Origin: Chrysemys picta bellii
Lineage: Eukaryota > Chordata > Testudines > Emydidae
Direction of reading: 5' to 3'
DNA: 64,000 nucleotides
NCBI RefSeq assembly: GCF_011386835.1
Contig: NC_088797.1
Span: 34,657,583-34,721,582 of the forward strand
The notes under the pieces were generated by a model. That model saw only the letters and a list, made by a program, of their open reading frames with translations, was not told the origin of the DNA and ran no database searches. The translations under genes and the position numbers were made by a program. Below are positions 22,810-32,045 of the stretch, in pieces (the stretch's first letter is position 1; every line of letters starts with the position of its first letter).

Positions 22810-22889
22810 TGGTAGAGGCTCATGCACTAAGCTCCAGAGGCCCCAGGTTCGATCCCACCTGCCAACGACCGGGGTCTGTCGGCGTTACA

Positions 22890-23512
22890 TCAGCACTACT
22901 CAGCTGGACCCAGCTCCCGGCCCTGTAACCCCCAAGGACCTGTTAAATGGCCTGTGAGGGTGATGAGAAGGGTCTATGTTAACTGGAAATTGTATGCTAT
23001 CAGCTCTGGTTATAAGTGTCAGGTGGAATTGTTGTCTGGGGTATGTTATCGGATGAAGACCCAGACACAGAGGCTTTGATTCCACCTAGCCTGCTCCTTT
23101 TAAACTGGGTTTAATTTAAATAATTGTTGGCTGGCTCCTGAGGCGAGAGAGAGAAGGATCACAGTGGGTGTGGGGGTGCTTCAGTGTGGTCAGAAAGGGA
23201 ACCTCTGCTGGGCTCTTATCAGTTTAGGCTTTCACTCTGGGAGTGAGAAGTAGAAGGGTTACTGAATGCCTTTGTTATGTTTAATCTGGCTAAATACCTT
23301 TTTAGTGCCTTTTCAAACCCTGAGGTAAGGTATTGTAGAGATCTGAAGAGCCCTCCTAATACATTTAGGAAAGCAGCCAGGATCGCTTGATCTGTACAGG
23401 CAAGTGTCCTAAGACAAAGCTTAGAGCAGGGGAAAGAGCTGTACTAGTGACCCAGAGACACTGGTGGTGAACAAGGTTTGTGCCCAAAAAGGGGCAGATC
23501 ATGACTCCTGGC
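22890..23512. other. Unassigned stretch
   Basis: No gene or repeat family recognised. Confidence 0.4.
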
Positions 23513-24369
23513 CAGTGTTTCTCAAATGCGGCCAACAGAGGCTTTTCTTGTGGCCACAGCCTCCTGGGCAGTGATTGGGGGGGGGGAGGGGGGAGAGCAG
23601 TGGCCCCTATCCTGGGGCTGCCAGCAGGGGTTGGGCTCTGCCCGCATCTGCAGCCACACATGCCAGAGGAGCAGGCAGCTGGTGTGAGTTCCCCACCTTC
23701 CCAGGGTGGTGGGGCTTGGGCTTCCAGCTTCAGCCCTGGGGTGACAGGGGCCAGGCTCTGGCTGCAGGGCTTCATGCTCCATCCCCCAGCCTGGGGGCTT
23801 TGGGCTCCAGCCCGGGCTTACGTCCCCCTACCCCCATCGACCCTGCCCCCACTGCCTCCCTACCCACCTCTCCATCCACAGCTTAATTCGTCCCCTGGCT
23901 TGCCGGGGCTGCGTAAATCTGCTATGAAAAGCGATATTTGTATGTTTGTTAATATCACTCTTCACTGCTTCCCAGCTAGCTGGTAAGTCTGCTGTGAAAA
24001 GTGATACAATACATACAAATATACATATATCAGTTTTCACAGCAGCAGCCTTACTAGCTAGCCATGTCTTAAAATAAAGCAGACAAAAAAGCAAAAGAAA
24101 CAACCACAAAATAGAGAAGACTGTGCAAAGCACCTTATTTTGTTTCTATTCTGTTTAGGTCCAGTAAAGAATAGAGACAACTGTACATTATTTTTATTAT
24201 TGAGTCTGCAAAAAAACCTACATAAATTACAATGATTTGGACATGTATCTGTGCATATTTGTTCCCCCTAAGGTTAATTAAGTATTTTAGGAAAAATTGT
24301 CAGTGGCCACCAGCAAGAGTTGGTGGTTGCGCTCTCAGACCACCAAAAAATTTCTTGTGGGAACCCCTG
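23513..24369. mobile_element. hAT DNA transposon, non-autonomous
   Basis: The left end 'cagtgtttctcaaatgcggcc' and right end 'tttcttgtgggaacccctg' form a degenerate inverted repeat. Flanking octamers CTCCTGGC (23505-23512) and CTCTAGGC (24370-24377) match at six of eight positions. The first 370 bp are GC-rich. The segment 23905-24060 contains inverted and direct repeats of 'ctgctgtgaaaagtgata'. No transposase is encoded. Confidence 0.7.
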
Positions 24370-24377
24370 CTCTAGGC

Positions 24378-24697
24378 AACCATCTTCTCTAGCCAAAAGT
24401 TTTCTTCTTCATTTTCAAGGTCAGAAGTGTCTTTCCTTTCTTGACATGATTTCCTAAAATAGTCTCATGATAGAGACCCAGGCATTTCTCCTCTTCCCTT
24501 TCAGAGTCCAGGGAAAAATATTGGCCATGGTAATGCTATAATAACATGGTAATCACTAATTCATTTGTATTCTGTGTTGTAGTGTTAGTCATAATGAACT
24601 CATTTGATGCAATATCAAGCCAAGAGGGGATAACAGATTTGTGGCAATCAGCATTAATGGGGATTCACACATCTTTCATTTCAAATGGTTTTATTCC
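24378..24697. other. Unassigned stretch between hAT and Harbinger elements
   Basis: Nothing recognised. AT-rich, no repeat signature. Confidence 0.45.
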
Positions 24698-24700
24698 TTA

Positions 24701-24735
24701 GGGTATGTCTACACTACAAAATTAGGTCGAATTGA
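24701..24735. repeat. Harbinger left terminal inverted repeat
   Basis: Matches the complement of 29891-29925 at most positions. The outer GTCTACACTAC and inner TTAGGTCGAATT blocks are identical on both sides. Confidence 0.9.
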
Positions 24736-24989
24736 TAGAAGCCAGTTTTATAGAAATCGGTTTTATACAGTCGATTGTGTGTCCCTCCACATAAAATGCT
24801 CTAAGTGCATTAAGTCGGCGGACCGTGTCCACAGTACCGAGGCTAGCGTTGACTTCTGGAGCATTGCACCGTGGGTAGCTATCCCACAGTTCCCGCAGTC
24901 TCCGCCGCCCATTGGAATTCTGGGTTGAGATCCCAATGCCTGATGATGCAAAAACAGTGTCGCGGGGGGTTCTGGGTACATGTCGTCAG

Positions 24990-25440
24990 GCCCCTCCCCC
25001 TCTGTCAGAGCAACAGCAGACAATCGATTCGCGCCTTTTTACCTGGGTTACCTGTGCAGACAAAATACCACGGTAAGCATGGAGCCCGCTCAGCTCAGCT
25101 CAGCGTCACGATATGTCATCTGGGTGCTGGCAGACGTGGTACTGCATTGCTACACAGCAGCAGCATATTGCCTTTTGGCGGTATGACTGGTAGCTGTCAT
25201 CGGCTATCTGGGTGCGGGCAGACGTGGGGCTGCATTGCTATACAGCAGCAGCTCCTTGTCTTTTGGCAGTAGATGGTGTATTACGATTGGTATCCATCAT
25301 CGTCGTATTCCTCAGTGAGTTTGGTCAGAGGCACCTGGGCAGACGTGTTTTGTCTCCTGGAGACTCAGTCCTGCCGGCAGTCCTATTGAACCGTCTTGAC
25401 GATGATGGCTAGCAATCGTAATACAGCATCTTCTGCCAAG
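24990..25440 (+). repeat. Harbinger 5' leader with internal duplications
   Basis: Two tandem copies of about 75 bp (about 25117-25190 and 25200-25273) share 'gcagacgtgg', 'ctgcattgcta', 'acagcagcag' and 'ccttttggcggta' / 'cttttggcagta'. Further upstream, 24990-25095 resembles 25695-25780, including the start-codon context 'atggagcccgctcag' / 'atggagcctgctcag'. Short frames run through it, none convincing as a protein. Confidence 0.65.
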
Positions 25441-25762
25441 CACCCAAGATGCCGATGGCTATCAGTCATGCTGCACCGTCTGCCGCCAGCCTAAGATGTA
25501 AAAGATAGATGGACCAGATTTGTTCTGTATTCATTTGTTTCTCCCTCCGTTCATGAAATCCACGGCCTGCTAAACCCAGGGTTTTGAGTTCAATCTTTGG
25601 GGGGGGCATTCTGTGTGATAGTTGTTTGTGTTTCTCCCTGATGCACAGCCACCTTTGTTGATTTTAATTCCCTGTAAGCCATGTCATCACTCGCCCCTCC
25701 CTCCCTCAGTCAGACAATAGTTTTGCACCTTTTTTCAGCCCAGATGCCATAGCACTGGGATC

Positions 25763-27058
25763 ATGGAGCCTGCTCAGATCACCGCGGCAATTATGAGCAC
25801 TATGAACACCATGCGCATTGTCCTGGAGTATATGCAGAGCCAGAACATGCCAAAGCAAAACCAGGCGAGGAGGCGATTGCAGCGAGGCGACGAGAGTGAT
25901 GAGGAAATTGACATGGACATAGACCTCTCACAAAGTACAGGCCCCAGCAATGTGCAAATCATGGTGTTACTGGGGGAGGTTCATGGCGTAGAACGCCAAT
26001 TCTGGGCCCGGGAAACAAGCACAGACTGGTGGGACTGCATCGTGTTGCAGGTGTGGGACGATTCCCGGTGGCTGCGAAACTTTCGCATGCGTAAGGGCAC
26101 TTTCATGGAACTTTGTGACTTGCTTTCCCCTGCCCTGAAGCGCCAGAATACCAGGATGAGAGCAGCCCTCACAGTTGAGAAGCGAGTGGCGATAGCCCTG
26201 TGGAAGCTTGCAACGCCAGACAGCTACCGGTCAGTCGGGAATCAATTTGGAGTGGGCAAATCTAGTGTGGAGGCTGCTGTGAACCAAGTAGCCAACGCAA
26301 TCGAAGACCTGCTGATATCAAGGGTAGTGACTCTGGGAAACGTGCAGGTCATAGTGGATGGCTTTGCTGCAATGGGATTCCCAAACTGTGGTGGGGCGAT
26401 AGACGGAACCCATATCCCTATCTTGGCACCGGAGCACCAAGCCACCGAGTACATAAACCGCAAGGGGTACTTTTCAATGCTGCTGCAAGCCCTGGTGGAT
26501 CACAAGGGACGTTTCACTAACATCAACGTGGGATGGCCGGGAAAGGTACATGATGCTCGCGTCTTCGGGAACTCTGGTCTGTTTCAAAAACTGGAGGAAG
26601 GGACTTTCTTCTCGGACCAGAAAATAACCGTTGGGGATGTTGAAATGCCTATCGTTATCCTTGGGGACCCAGCCTACCCCTTAATGCCATGGCTCATGAA
26701 GCCGTACACAGGCAGCCTGGACAGTAGTCAGGACCTGTTCAACTATAGGCAGAGCAAGTGCCGAATGGTAGTAGAATGTGCATTTGGACGTTTAAAAGCA
26801 CGCTGGTGCAGTTTACTGACCCGGATAGACCTCAGTGAAGCCAATATTCCAATTGTTATTGCTGCTTGCTGTGCGCGCCACAATATCTGTGAGAGTAAGG
26901 GGGAAACATTTATGGCGGGGTGGGAGGTTGAGACAAATCGCCTGGCCGCTGATTACGCGCAGCCAGACACCAGGGCGGTTAGAAGAGTACAGCAGGGAGC
27001 GGTGCGCATCAGAGAAGCTTTGAAAACGAGTTTTGTGACTGGCCAGGCTACGGTGTGA
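25763..27058 (+). CDS. Harbinger DDE transposase (HARBI1-like), intact
   Basis: An uninterrupted 431-codon frame encoding the endonuclease/strand-transfer enzyme that cuts and pastes Harbinger elements. An acidic segment (DESDEEIDMDID, about residues 43-54) precedes an HTH-like region ('YRSVGNQFGVGKSSVEAAVNQV', residues 155-176). The DDE domain follows: 'GGAIDGTHIPI' (D214), 'GWPGKVHDARVF' (D264), 'ILGDPAYPLMPWL' (D302, conserved in the family) and 'CRMVVECAFGRLKARW' (E338). The length fits full-length members. The start was chosen at the ATG in 'ggatcATGGAGCC', the first of the open frame. A polyadenylation signal AATAAA lies at 27165. It contrasts with its decayed Myb-like partner. Domesticated HARBI1 host proteins look similar, but the terminal repeats show this is the element's own gene. 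Confidence 0.95.
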   Translation: MEPAQITAAIMSTMNTMRIVLEYMQSQNMPKQNQARRRLQRGDESDEEIDMDIDLSQSTGPSNVQIMVLLGEVHGVERQFWARETSTDWWDCIVLQVWDDSRWLRNFRMRKGTFMELCDLLSPALKRQNTRMRAALTVEKRVAIALWKLATPDSYRSVGNQFGVGKSSVEAAVNQVANAIEDLLISRVVTLGNVQVIVDGFAAMGFPNCGGAIDGTHIPILAPEHQATEYINRKGYFSMLLQALVDHKGRFTNINVGWPGKVHDARVFGNSGLFQKLEEGTFFSDQKITVGDVEMPIVILGDPAYPLMPWLMKPYTGSLDSSQDLFNYRQSKCRMVVECAFGRLKARWCSLLTRIDLSEANIPIVIAACCARHNICESKGETFMAGWEVETNRLAADYAQPDTRAVRRVQQGAVRIREALKTSFVTGQATV

Positions 27059-27164
27059 AACTTCTGTTTGTTTCTCCTTGATGAACCCTTCCCCCACCCC
27101 GGTTCACTCTACTTCCCTGTAAACTAACCACCCTCCCCTCCCCCCTTCGAGCACTTGCAGAGGC

Positions 27165-27204
27165 AATAAAGTCATTGTTACTTCACATTCATGCATTCTT
27201 TATT
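27165..27204. promoter_or_regulatory. Convergent polyadenylation signals
   Basis: AATAAA on the plus strand (27165-27170) for the transposase and AATAAA on the minus strand (complement TTTATT, 27199-27204) for the Myb-like gene lie about 30 bp apart, so the two transcripts should end back to back or overlap slightly. Confidence 0.7.
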
Positions 27205-27799
27205 AATTCAATCACACAACTAGGGGGATAACTGCCAAGGTAGCCCGGGAGGGGTGGAGGAGGAGGGAAGGAAAAGGACACACTGCAGTTTAAAACTTTA
27301 ACACTTATTGAAGGCCAGCCTTCTGATGCTTGGGCAATCATCTGGGGTGGAGTGGCTGGGTGGCCGGAGGCCCCCCACCGCGTTCTTGGGCATCTGGGTG
27401 AGGAGGCTATGGAACTTGGGGAGGAGGGCTGTTGGTTGCACAGGGACTGTAGCGGCGGTCTCTGCTCCTGCTGCCTTTCCTGCAGCTCAACCATACGCTG
27501 GAGCATATCAGTTTGATGCTCCAGCAGCCGGAGCATTGACTCTTGCCTTCTGTCAGCAAGCTGACGCCACCTATCCTCTTCAGCCCGCCACTTGCTCTCT
27601 TCAGCCCGGGATTCAGCCCGCCTCCTCTCCTCTCGTTCATATTGTGCTTTTTTGCACTCTGACATTGACTGCCTCCACGCATTCTGCTGTGCTCTTTCAG
27701 TGTGGGATGACATCTGGAGCTCCGAGAACATATCATCCCGAGTCCGCCGTTTTCTCCTTCTAATCTTCACTAGCCTCTGCAAAGGAGAAACATTTGCAG

Positions 27800-28716
27800 C
27801 TGGTGGAGGAGAAGGGAGAGGTGGTTAAAAAAGACACATTTTAGAGAACAATGGGTACACTCTTTCACGTTAAATTTTGCTGTTCATATTACACAGCACA
27901 TGTGCTTTCGTTACAAGGTTGCATTTTTCCTCTTATATTGAGGGCCTGCAGGTTTGATGAGAGAGATCACTCACGCAGTGCCAGGCAACAGAATTCGGCT
28001 TGCAGGCAGCCATGGTAAGCCAGTCTTTTGGCTTTTTTAACCTTCATAACATGTGGGAATGGTTTCAAACAGCAGCACCCTCATTTCCCATACCAAGCAC
28101 CCGTTGGGTTGGCCATTTAAAATGGGTTTGCAATGTAAAAGGAGGGGCTGCGGTTTCCAGGTTAACATGCAGCACAAACCCAACTACCCCCCCACCCCAA
28201 TTCTCTGGGATGATCACTTTACCCCTCCCCCCCACCGCGTGGCTAATAGCGGGGAACATTTCTGTTCAGCCGAGCAGGAACGGGCACCTCTGAATGTCCC
28301 CTTAATAAAATCACCCCATTTCAACCAGGTGACTGTGAATGATATCACTCTCCTGAGGATAACAAAGGGAGATAAGGAATGGATGTTGTCTGCATGCCAG
28401 CAAACACCGGGACCATACGCTGCCATGCTTTGTTATGCAATGATTCCAGACTACGTGCTACTGGCCTGGCGTGGTAAAGTGTCCTACCATGGTGGACGGG
28501 ATAAGGCAGCCCTCCCCAGAAACCTTTTGCAAAGGCTTTGGGAGTACATAAAGGAGAGCTTTCTGGAGATGTCCCTGGAGGATTTCCGCTCCATCCCCAT
28601 ACACATTAACAGACTTTTCCAGTAGCTGTACTGGCCGCGATTGCCAGGGCAAATTAATCATTAATCATTAAACACGCTTGCTTTTAAACCATGTGTAATA
28701 TTGACAAAGGTACACT
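27800..28716 (-). other. Intron of the Myb-like gene
   Basis: About 917 bp between exon 1 and exon 2. The acceptor CAG (27802-27800) follows a pyrimidine-rich tract on the minus strand. Joining G (exon 1) to CTGCAAATG (exon 2) restores an Ala codon and a continuous frame. The donor dinucleotide GT is missing. Confidence 0.65.
28053..28625 (+). CDS. Unexplained ORF inside the Myb-gene intron
   Basis: An open frame of 190 codons on the plus strand, opposite to the gene whose intron contains it. I do not recognise a family. The first 90 residues look like translated intron (His, Pro, Cys rich). The last 95 look protein-like: 'NDITLLRITKGDKEWMLSACQQ', 'IPDYVLLAWRGKVSYHGG', 'LPRNLLQRLWEYIKESFLEMSLEDFRSIPIHINRLFQ', with amphipathic helical spacing and no low complexity. 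A splice-acceptor-like 'catttcaaccag' ends at 28328 just before that part, so a real exon might start there. It could be a third Harbinger gene, a captured fragment, or chance. Two neighbouring features argue for caution: no codon-usage test was possible, and no promoter was seen. Confidence 0.35.
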   Translation: MGMVSNSSTLISHTKHPLGWPFKMGLQCKRRGCGFQVNMQHKPNYPPTPILWDDHFTPPPHRVANSGEHFCSAEQERAPLNVPLIKSPHFNQVTVNDITLLRITKGDKEWMLSACQQTPGPYAAMLCYAMIPDYVLLAWRGKVSYHGGRDKAALPRNLLQRLWEYIKESFLEMSLEDFRSIPIHINRLFQ

Positions 28717-29365
28717 CAGAGGTCCCTTGTGTGCCCTCAGGGTCTGGGAGCACGCCTTGGGTGAGTTCGGGGGTTACTGGTTCCAGGTCCAGGGTGATAA
28801 ACATATCCTGGCTGTTGGGGAAACCGGTTTCTCCGCTTCCTTGCTGTGAGCTATCTTCCTTGTACTCCGAACCCGCTTCCCTGTTGTGTAATTCTCCACT
28901 GATGGAGTAAAAACACACGGTTGGGGGTAGTGGTGGCTGCACTCCCTAGCATGGCATGCAGCTCCGCGTTGAAACGGCATGTTTGCGGCTCTGCCTCGGA
29001 CCTTCCGTTTGCCTCTCTGGCTTTGTGGTAGGCTTGCCTTAGCTCCTTAATTTTCACGCGGCACTGCTGTGCGTCCCTGTTATGGCCTCTGTCCTTCATG
29101 GCCTTTGAGACTTTTTCTAATATTTTACCATTTCGTTTACTGCTATGGAGTTCAGCTAGCACTGATTCATCTCCCCATATGGCGAGCAGATCCCATAGCT
29201 CCCGTTCGGTCCATGCTGGAGCTCTTTTGCAATCCTGGGACTCCATCATGGTTATCTGTGCTGATGAGTTCTGCGTGGTCACCTGTGCTCTCCACACTGG
29301 GCAAACAGGAAATGAAATTCAAAAGTTCGCGGGGCTTTTCCTGTCTACCTGGTCAGTGCATCTGA

Positions 29366-29656
29366 GGGCAGGTCTTCACTACGGGGGGGGGGAGGTGTCG
29401 ATTTAAGATATGCAAATTCAGCTACGCGAATAGCATAGCTGAATTCGACGTATCGCAGCCGACTTACCCCGCTGTAGGGACGGCGGCAAAATCGACCTCT
29501 GCGGCTTCCCGTTGACGGCGCTTACTCCCACCTCCGCTGGTGGAGTAAGAGCGTCGATTCGGGGATCGATTGTCGTGTCCCAATGGGACGTGATAAATCG
29601 ATCCCCGAGAGGTCGATTTCTACCCACCAATTCAGGCGGGTAGTGTAGACTTAGCC
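29366..29656. mobile_element. MITE nested in the Harbinger element
   Basis: 291 bp with ends 'gggcaggtcttcactac' and 'gtagtgtagacttagcc' (inverted repeats), flanked by TGA at 29363-29365 and 29657-29659. The interior contains a hairpin from 'aattcagctacgcgaatagc / atagctgaattcga' and 'gataaatcgatccccgag'. The copy at 46619 belongs to the same family. Inserted in the element's right non-coding region. Confidence 0.85.
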
Positions 29657-29890
29657 TGAGTTGAGAGTGCTATCCAGAGCGGTCACAATGAAACACTGTG
29701 GGATAGCTCCCAGAGGCCAATAACGTCGAATTCCGTCCACACTACCTCAAATCCGACCCGCAAAGGCCGATTTCAGCGCTAATCCCCTTGTCAGAGGTGG
29801 AGTAAAGAAACCAGTTTAAAGGGCCCTTTAAGTCGAAAAAAAGGGCTTCGTCATTTGGACATGTCCAGGCTTAATTCGATTTAACGCTGC

Positions 29891-29925
29891 TAAATTCGAC
29901 CTAAACTCGTAGTGTAGACCAGGCC
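29891..29925. repeat. Harbinger right terminal inverted repeat
   Basis: 'gacctaaactcgtagtgtagaccaggcc', complement of the left end, directly followed by TTA. Confidence 0.88.
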
Positions 29926-29928
29926 TTA

Positions 29929-30547
29929 GTTAGCATCAGAGCAACTTATAGAGTCTCTCTTGTTTTAAGATGAATAAAAGATTTAACAGGGTTGGACATA
30001 ACTTGTCCTAGTGATTTCTAGGGGTGCTTATTTACATCATTAGGATTGTAAGTCACTTGTGCTGTACAGTGGTAGCACTGAAAGGGGATTCTGCATCTGG
30101 CCGATCAGGCTTTGGCCGTTATTAAGTCTTGTCCTGAGCCTGTCATCCCTCCACCAGCCCAGAGCATCTCTGTTCTTTCTTCATAATAACCCAAGCATTG
30201 CATTAATAACAGATGTATCTGAAGCAAGTTAAGAAATCTGAGTAACACCTTTGTCATACCGGAGTATCCTCCTTGATAACTGGGCACAGAGGGGACCAGC
30301 CACAGGTGGATCTCTCCATTTTGAGTAGAAGGGGATGTGGTACCACCCCGTGTGCCTCCCCCACAGACAAGGAGAAGGACATTCCTTGGGGTCTGGGCAG
30401 TAGGAAGAGGGTGGAGACTGGATAGGCCTAGGAAGCGGCCAAGCCAGGGTGTGTTTTGTCCACCCCCAGGTCCATACAGAATCCTGGAGAAGAGACTCTC
30501 CACGCAGAGGTCCAGAAAGCAGGTTTGGCTAGGGGGAGTCCTTTTGT
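29929..30547. other. Unassigned stretch
   Basis: No supported gene. A minus-strand frame at 30105-30554 and a plus-strand frame at 30337-30639 overlap and carry no family motif. Confidence 0.4.
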
Positions 30548-30777
30548 TTATCATTTTTACAGTGCAAATATTTATAATAAAAAATATACACTTTGATTTC
30601 AGTTACAATGCAGAATACAATATATATGAAAATGTATAAAAACATCCAATATATTTTATAAATTTCGATTGGTATTTTATTGTTTAACCGTGTAATCACA
30701 GTTTTAATTGATCGCGATTAATTTTTTAAATTGCAATTAATTTTCGCATGAGTTAACTGTGATTAATCAACAGCCCT
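30548..30777. mobile_element. hAT-like element end (AT-rich fragment)
   Basis: AT-rich sequence with several overlapping inverted 'gcgattaattttttaaattgc' motifs ending in 'gtgattaatcaacagccct'. This resembles the terminal part of a hAT family whose other end reads 'agggctgttgattaat'. The other terminus is not found, so this is a truncated copy. Confidence 0.5.
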
Positions 30778-30797
30778 ACTAAACACTAAATACACGG

Positions 30798-31611
30798 TGT
30801 GACGGGGTTGGGACTCATCATCTGGCGCCTCCTACTGGTTGTCTTGGGAATTAGCTCTGTCCAGTGGAGTGCCCCCTCCTGGTGGTGTCCCGTCCGTCAT
30901 CTCGCCCTCGGTTGGCGTGTCCGGACCCACGTTGCTAGTCTCCCAAGCTCGTGGCATCCTCTTCGAGCCACTGCCCTCTGTTCCCCTTAGTCCATCCTCG
31001 CCCCCTTCCGGGGGGGATCAATCAGCTGCCTCTCTGCGTCCTGGCCAATGTGGCCAACTGCACCCTCAGAGTCACTCCCCTCTTGGCAGGGGGTTGGTGC
31101 AGCTCTAGATGGCTGTTCTGTCGGCCAAGTGCAAGGCAAGGGGGAAAAGGGGGGAACCAGGCCCGCCCACTATTCTGGGTCCCAACCCAGGGACCCTCTA
31201 GTGGCAGCTGTCCTGCCCTCCTTCTCTCCCTCCATCTGTCCACGTCCCTGGGCCACTTCCCCTTTGGCTCCTCACACCGGCTAGGCCCTTCCCTTCAGGG
31301 CCTGCAGCCTGACAGACATTGGGCTGGAGTTACCCTCTGCTCCCCCAGGCCTGCCCAGCACTGCGCTGCGCTGTCCCGGGTGCATCTCCCAGCCTGGAGA
31401 CAGACCTTCCCCTGTCAAAGGCCTGGGACAGACTACCTGCTCCTGTCCTGAGCAGCCTTCTTATAGGGCTGAGCCTGGCCCCGATTGGCTCCCTCCAATC
31501 TGGGCCCTGATTGGCTCCCTATAAGGCCTTCCCTGATTGGCTCCCTGTCTGTGCAGGCCCACTGGCCTGCTGCAGCCCAAATTCAGGGAGTGGGGTAGCT
31601 GCCCCACTACA
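30798..31611 (-). mobile_element. Solo LTR with 5-bp target duplication
   Basis: 814 bp with TG...CA ends, flanked by CACGG at 30793-30797 and 31612-31616. Three tandem 26-bp units starting 31483, 31509 and 31535 each begin GATTGGCTCCCT, which on the minus strand is a CCAAT box. A TATA-like 'CTATAAGAAG' follows on the minus strand at 31457-31466. That order (CCAAT x3, then TATA) suggests the LTR reads on the minus strand. No internal retroviral sequence adjoins it, so it is a recombination remnant. Confidence 0.78.
31483..31560 (-). promoter_or_regulatory. Three 26-bp CCAAT-box repeats in the LTR
   Basis: Each unit contains ATTGG on the plus strand (CCAAT on minus) in the context GATTGGCTCCCT at exact 26-bp spacing. 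Likely NF-Y-type sites in the U3 region; this is inference from the motif. Confidence 0.6.
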
Positions 31612-31751
31612 CACGGTTATAACTCTAATATTTAGTTTGCTAATGTTAACACACACATAAGCCAGACTGGTTTCCAGCTATGCATTTGTAAGTGTTCAAA
31701 TATACCTAGAGACCTGGCATGAGGTGGCACCTGGCCTGCCAGTGTCACAGT

Positions 31752-32045
31752 AATTCTTTGAACTCTGCTTTGGATTTAACTATCTTGAGTAATTTTGTAT
31801 CATTTGCAAATTTTGTCACCTCACAGTTTACCCCTTTTTCCAGATCATTTATGAATATGTTGAACAGCACTGGTCAGTAGAGATCCTTGGGGGACATTCC
31901 TATTTACCTAGCTCCACTGTGAAAACTGACCATTTATTCCTACTCTTTGTTTTAACCATTACTGATCCATGAGAGGACCTTCACTCTTATCCCATGACTG
32001 CTTAGTTTGCTTCAGAGCCTTTGGTGTGAGACCTTGTCATTGCAA
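31752..32045 (-). mobile_element. CR1 LINE fragment, antisense
   Basis: The complement encodes a decayed CR1 reverse-transcriptase piece around the '[20 protein letters not shown]' position ('atcatttgcaaattttgtcacctcacagtttaccccttttccagatcatttatgaa'). Both ends are truncated. Confidence 0.8.

Larger units (their letters stand above)
22150..22890 (+). mobile_element. tRNA-headed SINE interrupted by two MITEs
   Basis: Once the two insertions (22234-22460 and 22501-22809) are set aside, the remainder reads '...ttagctcatg cagtagag gctcatgcactaagctccagaggccccaggttcgatccc': a pol III A-box-like segment and a perfect B box (GGTTCGATCCC) spaced as in a tRNA. The upstream 'cccacacaccttgtgggtgtgg' may be part of the same unit. 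Outer limits are estimated. Confidence 0.55.
27189..29297 (-). pseudogene. Harbinger Myb/SANT-like accessory gene, two exons, broken
   Basis: Exon 1 (29297 down to about 28717) opens with a Myb/SANT-like trihelix domain, residues 26-118: 'APAWTERELWDLLAIWGDESVLAEL', then 'QCRVKIKELRQAYHKA'. This protein class binds the transposon ends and helps bring the transposase to them. After 'ATTTP' the frame breaks at a five-G run on the plus strand (28923-28927); the expected continuation is open in another frame ('NSQDMFITLDLEPV', 28661-28942). Exon 2 (27799 downward) follows an acceptor 'cctccaccag' and encodes 'ANVSPLQRLVKIRRRKRRTRDDMFSEL', then a charged coiled-coil-like stretch. The donor reads CTCTG|AG instead of |GT. 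The C-terminus also appears shifted near 27340. It is therefore unlikely to make a working protein. Confidence 0.85.
24701..29925. mobile_element. Harbinger (PIF/Harbinger) DNA transposon, complete ends
   Basis: A 5225-bp element flanked by TTA on each side (24698-24700 and 29926-29928), the Harbinger target duplication. The left end 'gggtatgtctacactac' and the complement of the right end 'ggcctggtctacactac' continue into matching 'ttaggtcgaatt' sequence, giving an inverted repeat of about 35 bp. Inside are a plus-strand transposase, a convergent minus-strand Myb/SANT-like gene, an extra plus-strand ORF in that gene's intron, and a nested MITE. Harbinger elements typically encode exactly these two proteins, and both are required for movement. 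The open transposase suggests a recent insertion. Confidence 0.93.

Noticed and set aside
22478..22860. Possible tRNA gene
   Set aside because: A- and B-box-like segments exist, but the middle is interrupted by a 309-bp MITE and no acceptor stem or anticodon arm is formed. It is a SINE head.
27308..27763. 151-codon plus-strand frame
   Set aside because: It is the shadow of exon 2 of the minus-strand Myb-like gene.
30799..31510. Frames of 63-166 codons
   Set aside because: They lie inside the solo LTR and do not match retroviral proteins.
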